Assembly: GCA_903857815.1 (NCBI GenBank)
Contig: CAIOGK010000023.1
Coordinates: 1-7,746 of the forward strand
Length of the DNA: 7,746 nucleotides
Origin: Candidatus Falkowiibacteriota bacterium
Lineage (GTDB): Bacteria; Patescibacteriota; Patescibacteriia; Patescibacteriales; UBA12465
Direction of reading: 5' to 3'
Shown here: piece by piece, positions 1 to 6,069 of the stretch
Layout: the number at the start of each line of letters is the position of its first letter
Position numbering within the stretch: the first letter of the stretch is position 1
Notes under the pieces: generated by a model
Databases searched by the model: none
Seen by the model: only the letters and a program-made list of their open reading frames with translations
What the model was told of the DNA's origin: nothing
Program-made: the position numbers and the translations under genes

Positions 1-185
1 GTCCCTACTACTTTGCGCCATTTGCCATACTTATTTTTATAGAAACCAAGCGCCCGAGGGGGGAAACCAAAACCAAATTCATCCGTTCTCACCCCTAAAC
101 GTCGAGCCGTTAAAAAATGACCAAGTTCATGAACAAAAACCAAGACTGATAAGACGAGAATAAAGATAATAATAGTTAAAAACAT
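1..185 (-). CDS. rseP: RseP-type site-2 zinc metalloprotease (M50), N-terminal part, truncated by window edge
   Basis: An open frame begins at the ATG complementary to 183-185 and runs off the left edge after 61 codons with no stop. The N-terminus is a hydrophobic membrane segment (about residues 2-18) that leads straight into HELGH (residues 19-23). This is the HExxH zinc-binding and catalytic motif of M50 intramembrane proteases, placed in the first transmembrane helix as in RseP/SpoIVFB-type enzymes. A second familiar RseP signature follows: EFGFGFPPR at residues 36-44. Known family members cut membrane proteins such as anti-sigma factors or leftover signal peptides inside the inner membrane. 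The PDZ domain and the later NxxPxPxLDG motif would lie outside the window. It follows frr after 46 nt, the longest gap in this block, in which I see no convincing promoter or terminator. No Shine-Dalgarno sequence lies near the start. The family call is secure; the substrate is unknown. Confidence 0.9.
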   Translation of the reverse strand, partial: MFLTIIIFILVLSVLVFVHELGHFLTARRLGVRTDEFGFGFPPRALGFYKNKYGKWRKVVG

Positions 186-231
186 GAAATTAAAATTAAG
201 ATTAAAAACTTCCAATTAAACTTCGACTAAC

Positions 232-786
232 TTAGATTTCCATAATATCCTTTTCTTTTTTATCTCTAACGTCCTTAAGCTCTTCATTTTTCTTAGCCGA
301 AAATTCATCCAGCTCTTTAATGAAGCGAAACTTATCGTCTTCACTAATTCCTTTATCATCAAAATCAGCCTCAATCGCACTCTTCACATTTTCACGGGCT
401 TGGCGCAAGATTATTCTAGTTTTTTCCATTTTTTCATTTAACTTTTTAACTAATTCTTTACGATTTTCTTCAGTTAAAGCCGGAACGGTTAAACGAATCT
501 TATCACCTTCATTTACAACCCCTAAACCTAAATCCGCCTCAACAATTGCTTTCTCGACGCTCTTCATTACTCCCTTATCCCAAGCAACAAGAATAATATT
601 TCTTGAATCGGAAACGGCGATATTACAAACCGTATTAAGAGCATTCATTACCCCGTAAGCTTCAACCTGAACATTATCCAAAACGGCGGGATTAGCCTGG
701 CCAGTTCTTAAGGTTGCGATTTCTTTTTTAAAGAAATCAAGCGCATGCATAAAATCATTTTGTTTACTTTCTACGTATTGATTCAT
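232..786 (-). CDS. frr: Ribosome recycling factor
   Basis: This is a 184-residue protein, the normal length for RRF, which with EF-G splits the post-termination ribosome in the cytoplasm. Recognisable blocks in order are LRTG at 26-29 followed by ANP, the beta-rich domain II with SDSRNIILVAWDK at 59-71, DLGLG at 85-89, PALTEENRKEL at 102-112, and the charged C-terminal helix ending in KEKDIMEI. Arg128 and Arg131 align with E. coli R129 and R132, residues in the conserved RNxRR stretch. Two departures from consensus are visible: the usual LRTGR arginine is Gln30, and the second arginine of RR is Glu132. The gene starts 10 nt after the stop of the upstream lipoprotein gene, with no Shine-Dalgarno sequence (upstream is only A and T except one C). 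A second Met at residue 13 is a less likely start because it would trim the first helix of the three-helix bundle. Confidence 0.97.
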   Translation of the reverse strand: MNQYVESKQNDFMHALDFFKKEIATLRTGQANPAVLDNVQVEAYGVMNALNTVCNIAVSDSRNIILVAWDKGVMKSVEKAIVEADLGLGVVNEGDKIRLTVPALTEENRKELVKKLNEKMEKTRIILRQARENVKSAIEADFDDKGISEDDKFRFIKELDEFSAKKNEELKDVRDKKEKDIMEI

Positions 787-796
787 ATATTTGTTA

Positions 797-1909
797 TTAT
801 TTTAATTTTACTGTTCCTAAATAAATATTATTAGGATTATTAAAGTCGATAAGTAATTCACGTCCCGAACGAGTAGTCGGCAATTTTTTAGTTGTCCAAG
901 TAACGCCACCGTCAATTGAACTAAAAAATGTTGTATTGGTTACGTAATATAATTGATTTGAATCTTTAGGATTAACGGCAAGCGAGTTAACAACTGCCTC
1001 TTTATCGGGTTGAATTAGATTTATCTGTTCCCAAGTTACGCCATTATCTGGTGAACGTAAAATAGTCTGGTTAGTAGCAATAAACATCTTACCATCACCC
1101 GCAACCACAAAATCTTTAAAGCTAGTTCCTAAATTAAAATCTTTCAAAACCGTATTTAAATCACTCCAACCCAAAACGGCAAAGTTCTTTTCAATTTCCG
1201 CCGGATCAGTTGAAGTATTTGTGCTATTAGCAGTAAAACTGTAAATATTATTTTTCGCGGTTGCAACAAAAATCAAACGACTTTCTAAAGGCGAAATAAT
1301 TAATCTATTAACCCCTTCCCCTAAACGCTGAATCGTTCGCCAAGAATCGCCACCATCGATACTTTTAATAATTTCTCCCCGAGAGGTACCAATATAAATA
1401 TTTTTTGAATTATAGTGGTCGACCACAACGGCATTAACAACTACGCCAGGATTATTATCAAAATAAACTTGATTAAAAGTACGGGAACAATCATTAGAGC
1501 GATATAGCTTATTAGTTACGGCCGCATAAATTATGCATTTATTTTTGGGGTCAACTTTAACATCATTAACAGTCGCTTCTGGTAACGCTTTAACTTTTAT
1601 CCAACCATCATTTGCAACGTTATAAGTATAATATAGGCCACGATCAAAAGTCGCTAAATAAACCGCTAAGCTATCCTGAGGGTCAGCCGCCATGACGTTA
1701 ACGTTTAAACCTTTGATATTTTGAGGCTGGCCAGCGCTTGCTAAAGTAACGACTTCTCGCCAAGAATCGCCGCTATTAGTCGACAGGAAGACACTAGTTT
1801 CATTTCCCGCGGTACCAGCTTTATTAGCAGTTGTCGAAATTGTACAAGCTGATAAAGAAACTGAGAGCAAAATAAGTCCGAAAATCAAAATTATTTTTTT
1901 AGACTGCAT
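797..1909 (-). CDS. Secreted lipoprotein with Asp-box (BNR/Ycf48-like) beta-propeller repeats
   Basis: This 370-residue protein has a lipoprotein signal peptide: basic SKK at 3-5, a hydrophobic stretch 6-18, and lipobox L19-S-A-C22, so Cys22 should be lipidated and the chain anchored outside the cytoplasmic membrane. The mature part carries Asp-box motifs (SxDxGxxW): STNSGDSW 43-50, SIDGGDSW 183-190, SPDNGVTW 286-293 and SIDGGVTW 331-338, plus a degenerate SNDCSRTF at 138-145. Their spacing (about 45 residues or twice that) suggests a seven-bladed beta-propeller with two blades lacking a clear motif. Such boxes occur in sialidases, sortilin/VPS10 and the photosystem assembly factor Ycf48. No catalytic sialidase residues are evident, so a binding or assembly role is more likely than hydrolysis. 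It sits between holB (8 nt) and frr (10 nt) in a housekeeping operon, and its function there is unknown. The start is supported by the immediate n-region; no Shine-Dalgarno sequence is present. Confidence 0.85.
   Translation of the reverse strand: MQSKKIILIFGLILLSVSLSACTISTTANKAGTAGNETSVFLSTNSGDSWREVVTLASAGQPQNIKGLNVNVMAADPQDSLAVYLATFDRGLYYTYNVANDGWIKVKALPEATVNDVKVDPKNKCIIYAAVTNKLYRSNDCSRTFNQVYFDNNPGVVVNAVVVDHYNSKNIYIGTSRGEIIKSIDGGDSWRTIQRLGEGVNRLIISPLESRLIFVATAKNNIYSFTANSTNTSTDPAEIEKNFAVLGWSDLNTVLKDFNLGTSFKDFVVAGDGKMFIATNQTILRSPDNGVTWEQINLIQPDKEAVVNSLAVNPKDSNQLYYVTNTTFFSSIDGGVTWTTKKLPTTRSGRELLIDFNNPNNIYLGTVKLK
1337..1771. repeat. Pair of identical 15-bp direct repeats encoding the GDSWR Asp-box core
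   Basis: The 15-mer tcgccaagaatcgcc occurs exactly at 1337-1351 and again at 1757-1771, 420 bp apart and in the same frame of the lipoprotein gene. On the coding strand both encode Gly-Asp-Ser-Trp-Arg with identical codons, although the flanks have diverged. This fits propeller blades that arose by internal duplication. Chance reuse of common codons is also possible because the other Asp boxes do not share the DNA sequence. Confidence 0.5.
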
Positions 1910-1917
1910 ATTTTTTA

Positions 1918-2925
1918 TTATAAATTAATCACAAATTGTTCTAAAACTAGTCGAGGGTTAACATTAGCACTTAAATATTCATGCGCCAAGGCTGACAATT
2001 TAAAGCGACTCAGCAAGAAAGCGGAAAAATTATCATTACTTGGCCCGGAGCTGCTAATTATTTCAATTTCTTTATTAGCGATATCTAATTCGGCAGCTAA
2101 AGCGGAATGTTGAATTTTTTCCGGTTGATTAAAATGTAGCAAGAATAAATCACGCATTAAACCTTCAGCCATCATTAAAATTTCTTCTGCTCCCGAAACG
2201 GCAGCAACACTATATGTTTTATCGGTAAATAAATGATCCAAATTACTTAAACGACCGTTAATATCTAAACTAAAAAATTTCAAGAATAAACTCGCTTTTT
2301 CTAGATAAGTAGCATAAACCTCAGGATTTTCAAGAAATCTTACTGCTTTAAGTGGACGCCCTAAGGCAATATTTGCTAAATCTTTCGCTAACGAGCGGCT
2401 CGCCTTATGTTCGGTTAATAAATAATCATAAATTATTTCCGCTTTAACCGGATTAAAATATAATTTCTGACCACGGGATAAAATAGTTGGTAAAAGTTTT
2501 TCTTCGCTCGAAGCCAGTAAAATAACAATTACCTTATCTCTCGGCTCTTCTAAAGTTTTTAAAATCGCATTCTGAGCTTCATTAGTTAAACTGTCCGCCT
2601 CTTTAATAATTCCAATCTTATAAGAATCAAGAAAAGAACTTAAACTTAAATCTTTAATAAAATTTCTTACCTGTTCGATAGAAATAGATTTTTTTCCTTC
2701 CTCCGGCTTTAAAATATGTAAATCACTATTAAAGCCGCGATGTGATTCTAGGGCCTCGCCCATTAAATTACGGGCAAAAGCTAAAGCGACGGTTGATTTC
2801 CCTAAATCATCAGAACCGATAAAAATATAGGTTTGGGCGACTCGCCCACCTAAAATTGCCAAGCTTAAAAACTCAACTGCCTTTTCATTACCTATTTTTG
2901 GCCAACTCAGTTCGGCTTTTTCCAT
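1918..2925 (-). CDS. holB: DNA polymerase III delta' subunit (clamp loader AAA+ ATPase-like)
   Basis: This is a 335-residue AAA+ protein. It opens with the delta' pattern W-x-x-I-G-N-E-K-A (8-16). A full P-loop GSDDLGKST follows at 37-45, then DLHILKPEEGK..SIEQVR at 68-87, a Walker B-like strand KIGIIKEAD at 103-111, LKTLEEP at 122-128, and SRG at 150-152 in place of the usual SRC. Arg151 would be the arginine finger. The C-terminal NPRLVLEQF at 323-331 is typical of the delta' collar domain. In the clamp loader, delta' works with delta and DnaX to open the sliding clamp. The protein has no cysteine at all, so the Cys4 zinc module of many clamp-loader subunits is absent; this also argues against it being DnaX. 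The gene starts 9 nt after tyrS with no Shine-Dalgarno sequence and is followed after 8 nt by the lipoprotein gene. Confidence 0.9.
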   Translation of the reverse strand: MEKAELSWPKIGNEKAVEFLSLAILGGRVAQTYIFIGSDDLGKSTVALAFARNLMGEALESHRGFNSDLHILKPEEGKKSISIEQVRNFIKDLSLSSFLDSYKIGIIKEADSLTNEAQNAILKTLEEPRDKVIVILLASSEEKLLPTILSRGQKLYFNPVKAEIIYDYLLTEHKASRSLAKDLANIALGRPLKAVRFLENPEVYATYLEKASLFLKFFSLDINGRLSNLDHLFTDKTYSVAAVSGAEEILMMAEGLMRDLFLLHFNQPEKIQHSALAAELDIANKEIEIISSSGPSNDNFSAFLLSRFKLSALAHEYLSANVNPRLVLEQFVINL

Positions 2926-2934
2926 AAATAAAAT

Positions 2935-4119
2935 CTAAACTATTTTCAAGAATTTGATTTTTCCCTTTTGAATAATCGAACCCGCTTTAATTACTACGTC
3001 TGCGTCCTTAATAACTTCCTTATCAACTTTAACTCCGCCTTGTTCAATTACGCGTTTGGCATCAGTTTTTGAAGTTACGAGCCCCGCTTCCATTAAAATC
3101 GCAACAATATTATAGGACTTTGGTTTTAATTTTTCAATCTCATCCGGCATCTCTTTTTTAGAAAAAACTTTAATAAAATTTTCTTCTTGTTCAGCCGCAT
3201 CTTTTTCAGAGTTATAAAAAGCAACTATTTCTTTAGCGAGTAGAATTTTATAATCGCGAGGATTAGCGCCACTGGTTAGGGCGGTTTGGTATTCTTTAAT
3301 TTTATCTTCCGCTATTCTTGTTAACAACGTAAAATATTTAATAATCGACTCATCTTGAAGCGACATTATTTTTCCAAACATCTCTGAAGGGGTATCAAGT
3401 AAATTAACGGTATTCCCCCAACTAGAACTCATTTTTCGGCCATCTAAACCTTCAATTAAAGGATTAGTGATAATATTTTGTGGTTCTTGTTTATAGGCTC
3501 TTTGCAATTCCCTACCAGCAAGCAAATTAAAGCGCTGGTCCGTCCCGCCAATTTCAACATCTGCTTTTATCATTACTGAATCATAGCCCTGCATCATCGG
3601 ATATAAAATTTCTCGAAGTGAAACTCGAGAACCAGTTTCTAGGCGACGATGGATATTATCACGAGAAATAAATTCATTAATTGAAAAAATATCCGCCTGA
3701 CGACAAATTTCACGATATTCTAATTTAGCGAGCCATTCACTATTATAATGAACCTCACATTTTTCAATATTGATAACTTTTCCCGCTTGTTCGATATAAC
3801 GCTTAATATTTTCCTTAACGACCGATTCATCCAACATCGGACGCTCCGCATTTTTATCAGAAGTATCGCCAATCGTCCCGGTAAAATCACCAATAATAAA
3901 GACGATTTGATGGCCCAAGGCTTCAAAATCGCGTAATTTTAGCAAAGGAATCGAACGGCCAAGATGAATATTTGGGCTAGTTGGGTCGATTCCGAGCTTA
4001 ATTCTGAGTTTTTTACCGCTTAAAAGCTTGGTTTCGAGCTCCTTATAGTCAATTACCTCATCAACTCCGCGAGTTAGTAATTCCTTAATTTTTAGACTAG
4101 TTTTTTGATCAATTTCCAT
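2935..4119 (-). CDS. tyrS: Tyrosyl-tRNA synthetase (class I, with C-terminal S4 domain)
   Basis: This 394-residue enzyme attaches tyrosine to tRNA-Tyr. The N-terminal Rossmann domain carries LGIDPTSPNIHLGR (42-55), where HLGR is the class I HIGH motif, and GDFTGTIGD (77-85). The tyrosine pocket includes YPMMQGYD (173-180) and GGTDQRFN (191-198). The second signature is KMSSS (229-233) followed by WGN, a variant of KMSKS. Residues about 332-392 form an S4 RNA-binding domain (SYNIVAILMEAGLVTSKTDAKR..QGGVKVD). The length and the HLG form resemble the shorter TyrRS group often called TyrZ or type 2. It is the first gene of the minus-strand block and has an extended -10 promoter about 20 nt upstream of its ATG. 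The next gene, holB, follows after 9 nt. No Shine-Dalgarno sequence and no T-box leader are present, because the leader is only about 13 nt. Confidence 0.96.
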   Translation of the reverse strand: MEIDQKTSLKIKELLTRGVDEVIDYKELETKLLSGKKLRIKLGIDPTSPNIHLGRSIPLLKLRDFEALGHQIVFIIGDFTGTIGDTSDKNAERPMLDESVVKENIKRYIEQAGKVINIEKCEVHYNSEWLAKLEYREICRQADIFSINEFISRDNIHRRLETGSRVSLREILYPMMQGYDSVMIKADVEIGGTDQRFNLLAGRELQRAYKQEPQNIITNPLIEGLDGRKMSSSWGNTVNLLDTPSEMFGKIMSLQDESIIKYFTLLTRIAEDKIKEYQTALTSGANPRDYKILLAKEIVAFYNSEKDAAEQEENFIKVFSKKEMPDEIEKLKPKSYNIVAILMEAGLVTSKTDAKRVIEQGGVKVDKEVIKDADVVIKAGSIIQKGKIKFLKIV

Positions 4120-4138
4120 ATAATTTCTATTTGTTAAT

Positions 4139-4147
4139 AGTATACCA
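4139..4147 (-). promoter_or_regulatory. Extended -10 promoter of the tyrS-holB-lipoprotein-frr-rseP operon
   Basis: Read on the minus strand, these bases are TGGTATACT, a TGn extension followed by a -10 hexamer with 5 of 6 matches to TATAAT. Transcription would start near 4132-4133, leaving a leader of about 13 nt before the tyrS ATG. No good -35 box is found at 16-19 bp spacing, which is tolerated by extended -10 promoters. Prediction is from the sequence only. Confidence 0.6.
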
Positions 4148-4175
4148 TGTTTATATTAGGATAGCATAAAAATGA

Positions 4176-4204
4176 TTGATTTTTCAAGCTGAAACTGTTA
4201 TATT
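4176..4204 (+). promoter_or_regulatory. Sigma-70-type promoter of the glycan operon, predicted to give a leaderless mRNA
   Basis: A -35-like TTGATT (4176-4181, 4 of 6 to TTGACA), a 17-bp spacer (4182-4198) and TATATT (4199-4204) preceded by TGT (4196-4198) form a complete extended -10 promoter. The expected start is about 4211-4213, while the first ATG of the operon is at 4213, so the 5' leader would be 0-2 nt. There is no room for a ribosome binding site. A second TATATT at 4152-4157, within a repeated TTATATTAG, is a weaker alternative with no good -35 box. Confidence 0.65.
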
Positions 4205-4212
4205 AGCCCTAT

Positions 4213-5532
4213 ATGAACAGTCGACTCAAAAAAGTTATCCTTTTTATTGGAGATTTTATCACTCTCTTTTTAGCGTTAGCGATGATGATATCGGTAAGAT
4301 ATCATAAAACAGACTTTAACGACCAATTAATCTACCATATTGGCCCCTTTTCGGTCATTTTTATCATTTGGCTAATAACAATCTATGTTAGCGGTCTTTA
4401 TGATTTAAATCTTCGAGTTAAGGGTCGACGCTTCTTCCGAGGAGTAACTAGCGCCGCTATCATGGCGAGTCTTATCTCCATTATTTATTTTTACCTCAAC
4501 ATTACTTCTAGCGTAACTCCTAGAACTAATTTAGTTTTATTCATCGGCTTCTTTATAATCATTTTTTACGCCTGGAGATATCTTCACCAAACAATCAGTC
4601 ATGCGGTTCCTAGAACCGGACTAGCGATTATCGGGTTTAATCAGAAAAGTCTAACAATTGAAGAAGAGCTTAAAAAAAATCCAAGCGCCGGCTATCAATT
4701 AGAAATGATAGTTAAAAGCGAAGCAGAATTTTCCGAATTAAAAACTCAAGTCGAAAATGGAAAAGTAAAAGTAATTGTTGTTTGCGATGATTTCGCTAAC
4801 TCCGGTTCGGCTAACAATCTTCTAAGTTTATTACAAAATCGCATCAGTGTTTTTAGTTATCCGGATTTTTACGAATTAATCTGCGGCAAAATTCCCGTTG
4901 AAGCAATTAGTGCAACTTGGTTTTTAGAAAATCTCCGTGAGAATCAAAAAAATTATTTTAATCTTTTAAAACGAGTAATTGACATTATCGGGGCATTGGT
5001 TGCTTTAATTATTTCTCTAGTTTTCTGGCCGCTAATTGCTTTAATTATAAAATTAGAAAGTAAGGGGCCAACATTTTTTAAACAAACAAGACTCGGAAGA
5101 CGCGGCCAAGAATTTACGATTATTAAATTTAGAACCATGCGCGTTGAAAATAATGACCAAGCGCTAACAGTCGACGGTGATAAACGTATTACTACTTTTG
5201 GAAATTTTTTAAGAAAAACCAGAATTGACGAAATCCCGCAGATGATAAATATTATTAAAGGCGAAATGAGTTTTATCGGACCGCGCCCAGAACGTCCTGA
5301 GTTTGCAAAAAATTTAGAAGTCTCACTTCCTTTTTATAATACAAGATTAATAGTTAAACCGGGACTATCTGGTTGGGACCAAGTTTCGGGCGAATATCAT
5401 TCTCCAACCGAACAAGATACTTTAAAGAAACTACAAAACGATTTATTTTATATTAAAAATCGTTCCCTATTTTTAGACGCAACCATTTTTCTAAAAACAA
5501 TTGCAACTATTTTAAGTCACGGCGGGAGATAG
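4213..5532 (+). CDS. Polyprenyl-phosphate sugar-1-phosphate transferase (initiating glycosyltransferase, Bac_transf family)
   Basis: This 439-residue membrane enzyme transfers a sugar-1-phosphate from a nucleotide sugar to undecaprenyl phosphate, the first step of many exopolysaccharides and O-antigens. Four N-terminal transmembrane segments lie at about 8-28, 42-63, 79-97 and 106-123. A soluble Rossmann-like domain (about 134-230) begins PRTGLAIIGFNQ. A fifth hydrophobic segment at 255-279 leads into the catalytic Bac_transf domain, which has KFRTMR (305-310), RIDEIPQ (337-343, with the catalytic-type Asp339-Glu340), GPRPERPEF (356-364) and PGLSGWDQV (383-391). This is the full-length WbaP/WcaJ-like architecture, not the short PglC form. 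The start is fixed by an in-frame TAG at 4204-4206, two codons upstream. It leads the plus-strand glycan operon, and the next gene begins 4 nt after its stop. The sugar (glucose, galactose or an N-acetylated sugar) cannot be told from the sequence. Confidence 0.93.
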   Translation: MNSRLKKVILFIGDFITLFLALAMMISVRYHKTDFNDQLIYHIGPFSVIFIIWLITIYVSGLYDLNLRVKGRRFFRGVTSAAIMASLISIIYFYLNITSSVTPRTNLVLFIGFFIIIFYAWRYLHQTISHAVPRTGLAIIGFNQKSLTIEEELKKNPSAGYQLEMIVKSEAEFSELKTQVENGKVKVIVVCDDFANSGSANNLLSLLQNRISVFSYPDFYELICGKIPVEAISATWFLENLRENQKNYFNLLKRVIDIIGALVALIISLVFWPLIALIIKLESKGPTFFKQTRLGRRGQEFTIIKFRTMRVENNDQALTVDGDKRITTFGNFLRKTRIDEIPQMINIIKGEMSFIGPRPERPEFAKNLEVSLPFYNTRLIVKPGLSGWDQVSGEYHSPTEQDTLKKLQNDLFYIKNRSLFLDATIFLKTIATILSHGGR

Positions 5533-5536
5533 GAAT

Positions 5537-6067
5537 ATGAAAAAATTTATTAAGAAAAATCTGCCACCAATTTTCATGCTATTAAAAATAACAAATAAAT
5601 TTTTCCGTAAATTTAAAATTATTGCAAACTATTTATTTTTAAAATATATTTTAGGAGTAAAGAGTGTCGGAAAAAATATTAATGTAAGTAAGGGGTTTAA
5701 AATATTTAACGGTGCTCATAATATAATCATCGGTAATAATGTTTTTCTAACAGATGTATTATTAAACGCTGATGATAATCACGGCACAATAACAATTGAA
5801 GATTTTGTATTTTTTAGTCATAAAGTAATGGTTATTGCGCGCGGGCATGACTACAGTAAAATAGATAAGGAGAGACAAGAAGCAGTCGTCGAAGCGCCAA
5901 TTTTAATCAAAAAAGGCGCCTGGATAGGTTCAGGCGCAATTATTTTAAGTGGAATAACTATTGGCAAAAATGCGGTTGTTGCCGCCGGAAGCATTGTTAC
6001 TAAAAATGTCGAAGATAATACAATCGTCGCCGGAATTCCGGCAAAGTTAATAAAAAATATAGAATAG
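5537..6067 (+). CDS. Left-handed beta-helix (hexapeptide repeat) O-acyltransferase, WcaF/LacA-like
   Basis: This 176-residue protein begins with about 40 basic and hydrophobic residues that may sit on the membrane. Hexapeptide repeats of the left-handed beta-helix follow, including INVSKGFKIF (48-57), NIIIGNNVFL (62-71) and TITIEDFVFF (84-93). The loop GHDYSK at 103-108 supplies His104, the likely catalytic base as in maltose/galactoside-type acetyltransferases. The final coils ILIKKGAWIGSGAIILSG (122-139) and NAVVAAGSIVTKNV (145-158) lead to the classic end IVAGIPAKLIK (163-173), typical of acetyl-CoA binding members that act as trimers. It most likely acetylates a sugar of the glycan made by this operon. 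It lies 4 nt after the initiating transferase and 2 nt before a glycosyltransferase. Its start has the only fair Shine-Dalgarno-like bases in the window (GGGAG and AGGA, overlapping the previous stop). Donor and acceptor are inferred. Confidence 0.88.
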   Translation: MKKFIKKNLPPIFMLLKITNKFFRKFKIIANYLFLKYILGVKSVGKNINVSKGFKIFNGAHNIIIGNNVFLTDVLLNADDNHGTITIEDFVFFSHKVMVIARGHDYSKIDKERQEAVVEAPILIKKGAWIGSGAIILSGITIGKNAVVAAGSIVTKNVEDNTIVAGIPAKLIKNIE

Positions 6068-6069
6068 AT

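Noticed and set aside
186..231. Separate promoter or terminator between frr and rseP
   Set aside because: The 46-nt gap is AT-rich, but no stem-loop with a T-tract and no paired -35/-10 boxes could be found on the coding strand.
320..658. 112-codon plus-strand open frame opposite frr
   Set aside because: It lies wholly antisense to a clear RRF gene; its translation is low-complexity Ser/Phe-rich with no domain, so it is a shadow of the real gene.
797..1909. Sialidase (neuraminidase) activity for the Asp-box protein
   Set aside because: Asp boxes alone are structural. The FRIP motif and the arginine triad of sialidases are not seen, so an enzymatic call is not supported.
1918..2925. DnaX (gamma/tau) instead of delta'
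   Set aside because: The zinc cysteines and the long DnaX C-terminus are absent, while the DLHILKPEEGK region and the NPRLVLEQF ending fit delta'.
3720..3936. Small frames on both strands inside tyrS
   Set aside because: They overlap the catalytic part of tyrosyl-tRNA synthetase in other frames and have no motif or initiation signal.
4120..4212. T-box riboswitch or other structured leader before tyrS
   Set aside because: The predicted transcript leader is only about 13 nt and the whole region is 93 bp without strong stems or a T-box sequence.
4953..5138. 61-codon minus-strand frame opposite the sugar-phosphate transferase
   Set aside because: It is antisense to the conserved transmembrane-catalytic junction of that gene and has no recognisable features.
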